A DNA stretch of 64,000 bases, taken from contig CAAGIW010000013.1 in NCBI GenBank assembly GCA_900770025.1, positions 1 to 64,000 on the forward strand. The letters run 5' to 3'. The DNA comes from an uncultured Prevotella sp. (GTDB lineage: Bacteria > Bacteroidota > Bacteroidia > Bacteroidales > Bacteroidaceae). The translations under genes and the position numbers were made by a program. How positions within the stretch are numbered: position 1 is the first letter of the stretch; each line of letters opens with the position of its first letter. Below, piece by piece: positions 9,565 to 17,545 of this stretch. The notes beneath the pieces were generated by a model that did no database searches, was not told the DNA's origin, and was given only the letters and a program-made list of their open reading frames with translations.

Positions 9565-10509
9565 TTACTGCTTGCTGATAGCTGCTTGCTGCTTATTGCT
9601 TGCTGCATGTATGTTGCGCATCAGCATATCGTATTTGGCGCGTTTCATCGCACTGCCTTTCAGAAGCAGGCCATATTGTTCGGGAGTGAAGCGGTGCCAT
9701 GCCTCTTTGGTCATAGAGAGCAGGGCAGGGCGAGGCTGCAACCGAGGTTCTTTGGTGGGTGTGGCAAAGCGATTCCACGGACAGACATCCTGACATCGGT
9801 CGCATCCGTAGATGCTGTTGCCCATGCTTGCCTGCACATGGGGAGAAAGAAAGGCTGCCCTATACTCTATGGTCTGGTAGGAGAGGCACCTCTCGGCATC
9901 GAAACCAAGGGCGTCATCCGCCTGCAGTGCAGCGGTGGGACAGGCTTGCAGGCAGGCATTGCAGGTGCCGCAGTGTCCCGTCATGAGCTCGCTATAATGC
10001 GAAAGAGAGTAGGGAAGGAACACCTCGCCCAAGAAGAAGTGACTGCCTGCATGGGGGATAATCAGCTGATGGTTCTTGCCTATCCATCCTAATCCTGCCT
10101 GTACTGCCCAGTAGCGTTCTAATACGGGTGCAGTGTCGCAGAAAGAGCGGAGGCCGCCGATGCTATCCTGCAACTGATGCAGCTTCTTTTTCATCACATC
10201 GTGGTAGTCGTCGCCCAAGGCATAGGTGGCAATCTGGTAGGATGTGGCGGGAATGCGGTGCGGCGGATAATAGTTGAGTGCCACACTTACGATACTTTTT
10301 GTGCCCGGTACCAGCAGCGAGGGATCGAATCGCTTGTCGAGATGCCGTGCCAAATAGTCCATCTCGGCATAACGTCCCTTGTCAATCCATTGCCGGTAGG
10401 CAGTGCTTACCTCGGCAGCTACCTCGTGGGCGGGTGCTATGCCGCAGGCAGAGAAACCTAAACGAAGTGCCGCTTGTACAATATGCTCAAACGATACTCC
10501 GCTGTTCAT
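9565..10509 (-). CDS. queG: Epoxyqueuosine reductase QueG
   Basis: QueG performs the last step of queuosine tRNA modification, reducing epoxyqueuosine to queuosine with cobalamin and two 4Fe-4S clusters. The 314-residue protein shows the family features: SACGIAP near the N-terminus, IGKNHQLI, and two ferredoxin-type cysteine clusters, CGTCNACLQACP and CDRCQDVCPWN. Its ATG overlaps the stop of the upstream deacetylase by 4 bases (ATGA), implying translational coupling. The last dozen residues (ASNKQQAAISKQ) are encoded by a short repeated AGCAAGCAG sequence and look like a slipped-strand addition to the normal C-terminus. Confidence 0.95.
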   Translation of the reverse strand: MNSGVSFEHIVQAALRLGFSACGIAPAHEVAAEVSTAYRQWIDKGRYAEMDYLARHLDKRFDPSLLVPGTKSIVSVALNYYPPHRIPATSYQIATYALGDDYHDVMKKKLHQLQDSIGGLRSFCDTAPVLERYWAVQAGLGWIGKNHQLIIPHAGSHFFLGEVFLPYSLSHYSELMTGHCGTCNACLQACPTAALQADDALGFDAERCLSYQTIEYRAAFLSPHVQASMGNSIYGCDRCQDVCPWNRFATPTKEPRLQPRPALLSMTKEAWHRFTPEQYGLLLKGSAMKRAKYDMLMRNIHAASNKQQAAISKQ

Positions 10510-11183
10510 TTCTCTAAGGGGGTGTTGGCAGTGTTGCTGCGCTCTGTAAAGATGCTGCAGTTGGCATCCTGACTGTCGAAAACCTTGAACTCATAGCCCT
10601 GTTTCTTCAACCACTTGATGGACTCTGGGAGCGCAAAGTGCAACTTGTCTATGCTCTTCACACTGTCGTGAAAGGTGATGATAGAGCCGTTGCGGGCATA
10701 GCGGCGCACATTGTTGAGTACCCCTTGTGGGGTGAGCCATTTGGAATAGTCGCGGGTCACGAGGTCCCACATAACGATGCGATAGCGCTTGCCCAGACTA
10801 TAATACTGGTCGAGCCGCATCCATCCGTGGGGCGGCCTGAACAGTTTGGTGTGCAGCAGTTCGTTTGCCTTGTCGGCGTTGGCGCAATAACTGCTGATAG
10901 AGTGGCGGAATCCCCCGAGGTGATTGTAGGTGTGGTTGCCGATGCAGTGGCCGGCATCTACCACCCGCTGATACAGTTCGGGATATTTGCGCACGTTGTC
11001 GCCCACCATGAAGAAGGTGGCCTTGACATCAAATTCTGCCAGCGTGTCCAGTATAAACGGCGTGGCGGCAGGAACGGGACCGTCATCAAAGGTGAGATAG
11101 ACGGCCCGTTCGTGCTTGTTCATTCGCCACGTGGCATGTGGATACAGCCAGCGCAGCCAGATGGCTGGTTGCTCTATAATCAT
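10506..11183 (-). CDS. Polysaccharide deacetylase (NodB-type)
   Basis: A carbohydrate esterase family 4 protein of about 225 residues. The NodB motifs are present: TFDDGP (catalytic base and metal aspartates), HTYNHLGG (metal histidines) and RPPHGW. I start at ATG 11183 (MIIEQPAIWLRWLYP), two bases after the stop of the GT117 gene. Longer in-frame starts would lie inside that gene. No clear signal peptide is seen; the N-terminus IWLRWLYPHATWRM may be a short membrane-proximal segment. It may remove N- or O-acetyl groups from a cell-envelope glycan or glycolipid, consistent with its place between a membrane glycosyltransferase-like gene and queG. Exact substrate unknown. Confidence 0.9.
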   Translation of the reverse strand: MIIEQPAIWLRWLYPHATWRMNKHERAVYLTFDDGPVPAATPFILDTLAEFDVKATFFMVGDNVRKYPELYQRVVDAGHCIGNHTYNHLGGFRHSISSYCANADKANELLHTKLFRPPHGWMRLDQYYSLGKRYRIVMWDLVTRDYSKWLTPQGVLNNVRRYARNGSIITFHDSVKSIDKLHFALPESIKWLKKQGYEFKVFDSQDANCSIFTERSNTANTPLEK

Positions 11184-11185
11184 TG

Positions 11186-14100
11186 TCAGAACATGAATTG
11201 TCCACCTTTGTTGAGGAAACGGGTGGCAAGTTCGTTCATTCTCTGTATGTTCTTCTCCATCCACTTCGGGTCGAGTTGCTCACTCAGTCCGTTGATTTGC
11301 TGCATGATGTAGAAGTGCCTGTTGATCTCCATCTCCGCACCTTCAAAGCGGTTGCCCTCCAGATTCACGTACCAGTTGACGTATTGTTCGGAGCATTTCC
11401 ACAGTTCGCGCAGCACTTTCATGGCGTTTTCCTTCTGGCCTAACAGTGCCCATGCACGTGCCTCGTCCAGCGAACCTCCAAAATAATCCACAGGAACATT
11501 GTAGGTGGGTATCTGCTTGTTGGCGTATGCCAGCACTTTGGCAGCCTTGTCGTTCTTGCCTTCTTGGATAAGGCGCAGTGCCAACTGCATGAACAGGCGG
11601 CGGTGGGTGTAGCACATGCGCATCACAGTCTCGTCAAGATAGAGCCCAGGTTGGTCTAAACCTCCGAACTTAAACTTGTTCATCATGATGTTGTAGGTGC
11701 GATCGGTGTCAAAGTTCTTGGCTCCTTCCACCTCGCGCCCGTCGATGGTGGTGGTAAACGGTGTGATGCGGTTTACCAATCCCTCCTGAACGAAGTTGTT
11801 GCCCAGATTCATGTAGTTGTCTTCACCCACGGTGCTTGCCACGTAGATGGGGCGTTTCCAGTTGCATTGTGCCACCATTTCGAGCATCATCAGGTCGCCT
11901 TTGTACAGCACGCCCTTCTTCTTGAGCGAGATAACCATGCGGTCGGGGATAGTGTCGGTGGCCATCATCATGCCGCTTTGCTTCACGGCCTCTTTGTCGA
12001 TGGTCACATACAGGGTGTCGGTGGGTATCACACGCATACCTTCTTCGTTGCCGTTGGTCAGCATCTTCAGTGCTTCGTGTTGTTGGGGGGTCAACTGGTT
12101 GCGCACCCAAAGCTTCAGCACGTTGCTCAGTTCATAGGGATTTTCACCAAACAGTTCCTTGGCTTCTTCGGGATAGAGCTGGTACAGACTGTTGATTTGC
12201 TCCTTGAGTTGAGGTATCACGCGCACATACTCGTTGGTGCCCGAGCAGTATTCCAAGCGGCTCCAGGTGATGGGTACCGACGGAGAATCATAGGCCGGAC
12301 GTCTCATCTGGTCGATATACCAGTCGGTTTGCAGATAACTCAGGTTGCACACACGTGCATCGGTGCGCACTCCCTCGGTGTCTTGGTTGTACCACAGGGG
12401 GAAGGTGTCGTTGTCGCCATTGGTAAAGATGATGGGGTTGCCTTCTTCCTGCAGCGACATCAGATAGTTCTGTCCGAAGTCTCTGCACGTATAGCGTCCG
12501 CTGCGGTCGTGATCGTCCCAGGTCTGCGAGGCCATCTGGATGGGCACTATCAGACAGATGAGCCCCACGATGCTTGCGATGACGAGGCGGTTGGCCTTGA
12601 ACAAGCGGGTCAGCTCTTCAGCAATGGCTGCCACACCGATGCCACACCAGATGGCAAAGGCATAGAACGAGCCTGCATAGGCATAGTCGCGCTCACGGGG
12701 TTGCCCGGGAGTTTGGTTCAGGTATATCACGATGGCCAAACCTGTCATAAAGAAAAGGAAGAACACTACCCAGAACTGGCGGATGCCCTTTTGCCCCTTG
12801 CGCAGCGACTGCCAGAACAAACCGATGAGGCCTAACAGCAGTGGCAGACAGTAGAACACGTTGTGCCCCTTGTTGTTCTTCAGACTGTCGGGCAGCAGGC
12901 TCTGGTCTCCCAAGCGCCAGTTGTCAAACCAGTCGAAGCCGGTAATCCAGTTGCCTTTCTCCAATTCGCCATTACCCTGCACGTCGTTCTGCCTGCCGGC
13001 AAAGTTCCACATAAAGTATCTCCAGTACATGAAGTTGCACTGGTAGGACAGGAAGAAGCGGATATTCTCTAACTGGGTGGGCACCTTCACGGTCACCATC
13101 TCGCCGCATCGGTCATACTGCACGTTGTTTCCGTCCACACCGCCCATCCAACTCTCGTATTGTGAGGTGTGCGAACCGCTGTACATACGTGGGAACAGCA
13201 TGTTCTGTGCGTATTTGTATTCGTCCTTAGTGCGCACCACAAAGTAGGAATCCTTCTCGTTGGCGCTGCCCTTTTCCTTGCGCTGATATACGGGTGCGCC
13301 CTTGCTCATTACGGGAATGCATACATTGCCCTTCTGCTCCAGTTCCACCTGTGAGGTATAGGCCTGTCCGTAGAACAGGGGGCGCTGTCCATACTGTTCA
13401 CGACCCAAGTATTCTCCCAAAGTAAATATGTCTTCTGGAGAGTTCTGATCCATGGGTGGATTGGCCGAAGAACGTATCACGATGACTGTATAAGTGGAAT
13501 AGCCAATCATCAGCATCAACATGCAGAGCAGCGAGGTGTTCTTGATGCGTGCGCTGATCAGGGGCTTGTTCTCAATCTTGCACCTCAGCACGAACCACAG
13601 AATGGTGAGCACCACGATGCCGATAATCACTGAGGGGATGCCGTGGCCATAGAAAGGAATGCCCAGCATACCGATGGAGGTGATGAAAGCGATGTTGCCG
13701 CGCTTCACGTTCTTGGTCTGATAGGTCTCATAGATGGCCCAAATCATGCAGGCCACCAAAAGGATGATGTATATAATCTCGCCCGTGTTGAAAGGCAGAC
13801 CCAAAACGTTTACGAAGAACAGTTCGAACCATCCGCCCACACGCACGATGCCCGGCACCACGCCATAGAGCACGGCGGCCAGAATAACCACCGAGATGCC
13901 CAAGGCAATGAGCGAACCGCGCAGGTCGGCATTGCCCGTGTTGTGGGGAAACTTGCGGTAGTAATACACCAGCACAATGGCAGGCAGGCACAGCAGGTTG
14001 AGCAGGTGCACGCCGATGGAAAGTCCAGTCATATACATGATGAGCACCAACCAGCGGTCGCTATGTGGCTCGTCGGCATGTTCGTCCCACTTGAGAATCA

Positions 14101-14578
14101 GCCAGAACACCACGGCTGTAAAGGCCGAGGAGTAGGCATACACCTCTCCCTCCACGGCACTGAACCAGAACGTGTCGCTGAAGGTGTATATCAAAGATCC
14201 CACCATGGCAGCCGCCTCAATGGTGATAATCTTTCCCCAGGTCAGCTCACTGGTGCTGTCGGTAATCAGTCTGCGGGTGAGGTGCGAGATGCTCCAAAAC
14301 AAGAACAGGATGGTGGCGGCCGAAAGCAGTGCACTCATGGTGTTGACCATGCGTGCCACCTGTGAGGCATCGCTCACGAACTGTGAGAACAGATTGGCCG
14401 TCAGCATGAAGAAAGGTGCTCCGGGCGGATGTCCGATTTCCAGTTTGTAACCTGTGGTGATGAACTCAGGACAGTCCCAAAAACTGGCTGTCGGCTCGAT
14501 GGTAGAACAATACACAAAGGCGGCTATAAGGAATGCGAGCCAGCCCAGCGCATTATCTACAATTCTAAACGATTTCAT
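11186..14578 (-). CDS. DUF2723 / GT117 family large membrane protein
   Basis: A 1130-residue inner-membrane protein. The N-terminus, with TIEPTASFWDCPEF then YKLEIGHPPGAP, is the signature of DUF2723, now treated as glycosyltransferase family 117 and related to PMT/OST-type enzymes. About a dozen hydrophobic segments occupy residues 10-350 and 590-700. A long soluble C-terminal part (about 750-1130) has helical repeat character. The acidic-proline loop after the first membrane helix resembles the catalytic loop of lipid-sugar-dependent transferases, so a role in envelope glycan or protein O-glycosylation is likely but unproven. It heads the leftward run with the deacetylase and queG, and a TAACTTTG box lies about 110 bases upstream. 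Confidence 0.9.
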   Translation of the reverse strand: MKSFRIVDNALGWLAFLIAAFVYCSTIEPTASFWDCPEFITTGYKLEIGHPPGAPFFMLTANLFSQFVSDASQVARMVNTMSALLSAATILFLFWSISHLTRRLITDSTSELTWGKIITIEAAAMVGSLIYTFSDTFWFSAVEGEVYAYSSAFTAVVFWLILKWDEHADEPHSDRWLVLIMYMTGLSIGVHLLNLLCLPAIVLVYYYRKFPHNTGNADLRGSLIALGISVVILAAVLYGVVPGIVRVGGWFELFFVNVLGLPFNTGEIIYIILLVACMIWAIYETYQTKNVKRGNIAFITSIGMLGIPFYGHGIPSVIIGIVVLTILWFVLRCKIENKPLISARIKNTSLLCMLMLMIGYSTYTVIVIRSSANPPMDQNSPEDIFTLGEYLGREQYGQRPLFYGQAYTSQVELEQKGNVCIPVMSKGAPVYQRKEKGSANEKDSYFVVRTKDEYKYAQNMLFPRMYSGSHTSQYESWMGGVDGNNVQYDRCGEMVTVKVPTQLENIRFFLSYQCNFMYWRYFMWNFAGRQNDVQGNGELEKGNWITGFDWFDNWRLGDQSLLPDSLKNNKGHNVFYCLPLLLGLIGLFWQSLRKGQKGIRQFWVVFFLFFMTGLAIVIYLNQTPGQPRERDYAYAGSFYAFAIWCGIGVAAIAEELTRLFKANRLVIASIVGLICLIVPIQMASQTWDDHDRSGRYTCRDFGQNYLMSLQEEGNPIIFTNGDNDTFPLWYNQDTEGVRTDARVCNLSYLQTDWYIDQMRRPAYDSPSVPITWSRLEYCSGTNEYVRVIPQLKEQINSLYQLYPEEAKELFGENPYELSNVLKLWVRNQLTPQQHEALKMLTNGNEEGMRVIPTDTLYVTIDKEAVKQSGMMMATDTIPDRMVISLKKKGVLYKGDLMMLEMVAQCNWKRPIYVASTVGEDNYMNLGNNFVQEGLVNRITPFTTTIDGREVEGAKNFDTDRTYNIMMNKFKFGGLDQPGLYLDETVMRMCYTHRRLFMQLALRLIQEGKNDKAAKVLAYANKQIPTYNVPVDYFGGSLDEARAWALLGQKENAMKVLRELWKCSEQYVNWYVNLEGNRFEGAEMEINRHFYIMQQINGLSEQLDPKWMEKNIQRMNELATRFLNKGGQFMF

Positions 14579-14688
14579 TTGTATGTCTGTTGTTTTGTTG
14601 TTTTTCTTCGTTCTTGTTCTGTTGTTCCTGCCTGACGGCGGGATGCCGTGGCCTGCTGCTGTGATGTGCAGACAGGAAACATGGCCTG

Positions 14689-14696
14689 CAAAGTTA
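14689..14696 (-). promoter_or_regulatory. Promoter -7 box of the GT117-deacetylase-queG operon
   Basis: Reading leftward the sequence is TAACTTTG, a full match to the Bacteroidota -7 consensus TAnnTTTG. It is about 110 bases before the GT117 start. I see no good -33 TTTG at the usual distance. The leader between contains GC-rich inverted repeats. Confidence 0.5.
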
Positions 14697-14830
14697 CGAA
14701 TTATTCGTTATATATCCGATAATTCAATGTCTTTTAACTCAATAGTGTCACAAATAAATTTCTCTCCTCTCGTTTGTGGAAGGTGGATGGGAGACGAGAA
14801 AACTGTTTAGCACATGATGGCTGTGTGCGT

Positions 14831-15286
14831 TTACGGGATGATTAGCCCCATGCCATACGCCAGAATGATGTAGCGCAGGGCTTTGCCGATGGTGATGCTC
14901 ACTAACGAGATGATCAGATTGGCGCGCATAAAGCCCAGCATGATGGTGATGGCACTGCCCAGCAGCGGAACAAAGCCGAAGAATCCCATCCACGCCCCGT
15001 GGCCTCCCATGAAGCGTTCAGCCCGATCCAAGTCTTTCTTCTTCACGTGCAGGTATTTCTCCACCCATTCCAGTTTGCCCATGCGCCCCACACCATAGTT
15101 GAACATGCCGCCCATTACGTTGCCCACCGTGGCATAGATGCACAGCGGGGTGGGGTCCAGTCCGGCGGCAATCAGGCCTATCATCACGGCTTCGCTGCTG
15201 AAAGGAAAGAAACTTCCGGCCAAAAAGGCTGCTACCAGCATACCCATATAGCCATAGTCTATCAGAAGATTGATGATGAAATCCAT
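14831..15286 (-). CDS. yqaA: YqaA family (SNARE-associated/DedA-like) membrane protein
   Basis: A 151-residue inner-membrane protein with about four hydrophobic segments. AGSFFPFSSEAVMIGLI, GNVMGGMFNYGVGRMG and GFVPLLGSAITIMLGFMR are typical of the YqaA branch of the DedA/VTT superfamily, whose members are implicated in lipid handling or membrane homeostasis. Precise function is not known. Its start lies 25 bases inside the preceding membrane-protein gene, so it is translationally coupled to it. It is the last gene of the run beginning with cysE. Confidence 0.88.
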   Translation of the reverse strand: MDFIINLLIDYGYMGMLVAAFLAGSFFPFSSEAVMIGLIAAGLDPTPLCIYATVGNVMGGMFNYGVGRMGKLEWVEKYLHVKKKDLDRAERFMGGHGAWMGFFGFVPLLGSAITIMLGFMRANLIISLVSITIGKALRYIILAYGMGLIIP

Positions 15287-16200
15287 AGGTTGTAGGCGGT
15301 GATGGAGAGGATGATGACGGCGATGGTGCAGAACATCAGGTTGGTTGTCTTGCTGTTGGTCAGTGCAACGAAGTGGGCTATGTGCACCGAAGTGCCGATG
15401 AGGGCGGCATGGATAAGGGCGTGGTAGAGTTGAGGTTGCAGCGCAATCAGTACAAACACGTAGATGTTTGAGATGGAGAAACAGGTGTAATATTGTCGGG
15501 TGCGTATCTTGTCGTTATAGCCTGTGTGCCATATATGTATGATGCCTATGGCAGAGAGGATGGCAAGCAGGGCCAGAAACAACAGGCAGGAGAGGTTGAT
15601 GCTGCTGTAGTCCCACCACGTTTGGAGTGATGCCAACTGCTCGAAGTGCGACACGATGGGAGATATGTCTTCGCGATACAGATGCAGCGGTGCCAAAAAC
15701 CAATAGGGGGTGAGCAAACCTAATAGCGAAGCTCCCCACGTTCTGGCACTGAATGACTGCAGCACTGCCAGCATCAGCAACCATATCAGCGGAACAATCC
15801 ACAGCACCTGCACCGACAGCACCGAGTTGATGCCCAATGCCAATGACAGCACATAGGCTTCGGCGGTGGCCAAAGGATTCTGGTATGACTGGAATAACCC
15901 GAGATACACCACCACCATGCAGAACAGAGTCACTGCTCCGCTCATGGTGTTGAACAAGAAGAGCGAGGATGTGCCCAGCATGATGAAGGAACACGACACC
16001 ATGCGACTGTAGATGCGAATGAGTGCAAATCGGTTGTTAAGTTCCACCATGAGATAGGTGGCAAGCGCAAAAAAGGCGAACTGTAGCCATCTGTTTTCGG
16101 CTATCAGTCCGCCCATTATCCACACCAAAAGCCCATACACTGCCATCACGGGCAGTGCAATACGGCTTTCAGAGATATGGTTTTGCAGTCGCTTTTGCAT
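15262..16200 (-). CDS. Uncharacterised polytopic membrane protein
   Basis: I do not recognise a named family with certainty. The 312-residue protein is almost entirely hydrophobic, with about eight to nine membrane segments separated by short loops (for example VMAVYGLLVWIMGGLI and MFCTIAVIILSITAYNLWI). It has a basic N-terminus (MQKRLQNH). It resembles small conserved Bacteroidales integral membrane proteins encoded beside purD. It starts 5 bases after the purD stop and overlaps yqaA by 25 bases, so it belongs to the same operon. No catalytic motif is visible. Confidence 0.8.
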   Translation of the reverse strand: MQKRLQNHISESRIALPVMAVYGLLVWIMGGLIAENRWLQFAFFALATYLMVELNNRFALIRIYSRMVSCSFIMLGTSSLFLFNTMSGAVTLFCMVVVYLGLFQSYQNPLATAEAYVLSLALGINSVLSVQVLWIVPLIWLLMLAVLQSFSARTWGASLLGLLTPYWFLAPLHLYREDISPIVSHFEQLASLQTWWDYSSINLSCLLFLALLAILSAIGIIHIWHTGYNDKIRTRQYYTCFSISNIYVFVLIALQPQLYHALIHAALIGTSVHIAHFVALTNSKTTNLMFCTIAVIILSITAYNLWISSSIF

Positions 16201-16205
16201 CTTTG

Positions 16206-17474
16206 TCAGAGGTCCTTGCCAATATCCCTTCTGAAGTATTTGTCGGTAAACTGTATCTTCTGTGCTACTTCAAACGACTTCTGCAGCGCCTCTTCCTTGT
16301 CTTTTCCGTAGGAACTTACGGCAATCACGCGCCCGCCGTTGGTCACCACTTGTCCGTCTTTCAGTGCTGTGCCTGCGTGGAACACAATGCTTCCTTCCAC
16401 CTTGTCGATGCCGGTGATGGGATAACCTTTGGCGTAGGCTTGCGGATAACCGCCGCTCACCAGCATTACACACACGGCCGAACGGTCGTCGAACACAATC
16501 TCTCGCTCGTCAAGATTGCCTTGTGCCACTCCTTCTAACAAATCCACCAGGTCGCTCTTCAGGCGCAGCATCACGCTCTCGGTCTCGGGGTCGCCCATAC
16601 GGCAGTTGTATTCTATCACCATGGGTTCGCCTTTCACGTTGATAAGTCCGAAGAAGATGAATCCCTTGTAGGTGATACCTTCAGCAGCCAGTCCATCCAC
16701 GGTGGGCTTGATGATGCGCTGTTCCACCTTGTTCATCCACTCCTTGGTGGCAAATGGAACGGGGGTCACGCTTCCCATACCGCCGGTGTTCAGCCCAGTG
16801 TCGCCCTCGCCGATGCGCTTGTAGTCCTTGGCTTCGGGCAGTATCTTGTAGTTCTTTCCGTCGGTGAGCACGAATACCGAGCACTCGATGCCGCTGAGGA
16901 ACTCCTCAATCACCACCTGTGCCGAGGCATTGCCAAACATGCCGCCGAGCATCTCTTTCAGTTCTTTCTTGGCTTCTTCTAAGGTGGGCAGTATCAGCAC
17001 GCCCTTGCCGGCACACAGACCGTCGGCCTTGAGCACGTAGGGTGCCTGCAAGGTCTCCAAAAAGTCCAGCCCCTCTTGCAGACTTTCTCCGCTGAAGGTG
17101 CGGTATTGGGCTGTGGGGATGTTGTGGCGCATCATAAATGCCTTGGCAAAGTCCTTGCTTCCTTCGAGCACGGCACCCGCCTTGGAGGGCCCGATCACGG
17201 GGATGTGGGCAGTGCGCTCGTCGGCTTTCAGGTCGTCATAGATCCCTTTCACCAACGGGTCTTCGGGTCCCACCACCACCATGTCTATCTGTTGGTCAGT
17301 ACAGAAGGTTTTGATGGCTTCAAAGTCATCGGCCTTCATGGCCACATTCTCGCCACAGGCGGCGGTGCCCGCGTTGCCCGGTGCGATGTACAGTTTCTCT
17401 ACTTTCTTGCTTTGTGCTATCTTCCAAGCCAAGGCGTGCTCACGGCCGCCGCTTCCTAACAATAATATTTTCAT
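16206..17474 (-). CDS. purD: Phosphoribosylamine-glycine ligase PurD
   Basis: PurD joins phosphoribosylamine and glycine with ATP in step two of purine synthesis. The 422-residue length and the ATP-grasp layout are normal. [18 protein letters not shown] is the N-terminal Rossmann segment, followed by [17 protein letters not shown], the ATP-binding [11 protein letters not shown], and [10 protein letters not shown] with RMGDPETE. It lies 68 bases downstream of the dipeptidyl peptidase gene. The spacer holds a 7-base tandem repeat and no TAnnTTTG box, suggesting read-through from the cysE promoter. No other pur genes are nearby. Confidence 0.97.
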   Translation of the reverse strand: MKILLLGSGGREHALAWKIAQSKKVEKLYIAPGNAGTAACGENVAMKADDFEAIKTFCTDQQIDMVVVGPEDPLVKGIYDDLKADERTAHIPVIGPSKAGAVLEGSKDFAKAFMMRHNIPTAQYRTFSGESLQEGLDFLETLQAPYVLKADGLCAGKGVLILPTLEEAKKELKEMLGGMFGNASAQVVIEEFLSGIECSVFVLTDGKNYKILPEAKDYKRIGEGDTGLNTGGMGSVTPVPFATKEWMNKVEQRIIKPTVDGLAAEGITYKGFIFFGLINVKGEPMVIEYNCRMGDPETESVMLRLKSDLVDLLEGVAQGNLDEREIVFDDRSAVCVMLVSGGYPQAYAKGYPITGIDKVEGSIVFHAGTALKDGQVVTNGGRVIAVSSYGKDKEEALQKSFEVAQKIQFTDKYFRRDIGKDL

Positions 17475-17510
17475 CTTTTTATATATTTGCCTCTAAGTCC
17501 CCAAGAGGGA

Positions 17511-17545
17511 TTCTTCATTCTTCATTCTTCATTCTTCATTCTTCA
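17511..17545. repeat. 7-base tandem repeat (TTCTTCA x5)
   Basis: Five exact copies of TTCTTCA lie between purD and the dipeptidyl peptidase gene. The last copy contains the stop codon of the peptidase (17543-17545, read on the minus strand). Copy-number change by slippage would alter the purD leader. Immediately left, TCCCCAAGAGGG resembles the GC-rich hairpin repeat found elsewhere in the window. Confidence 0.9.
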
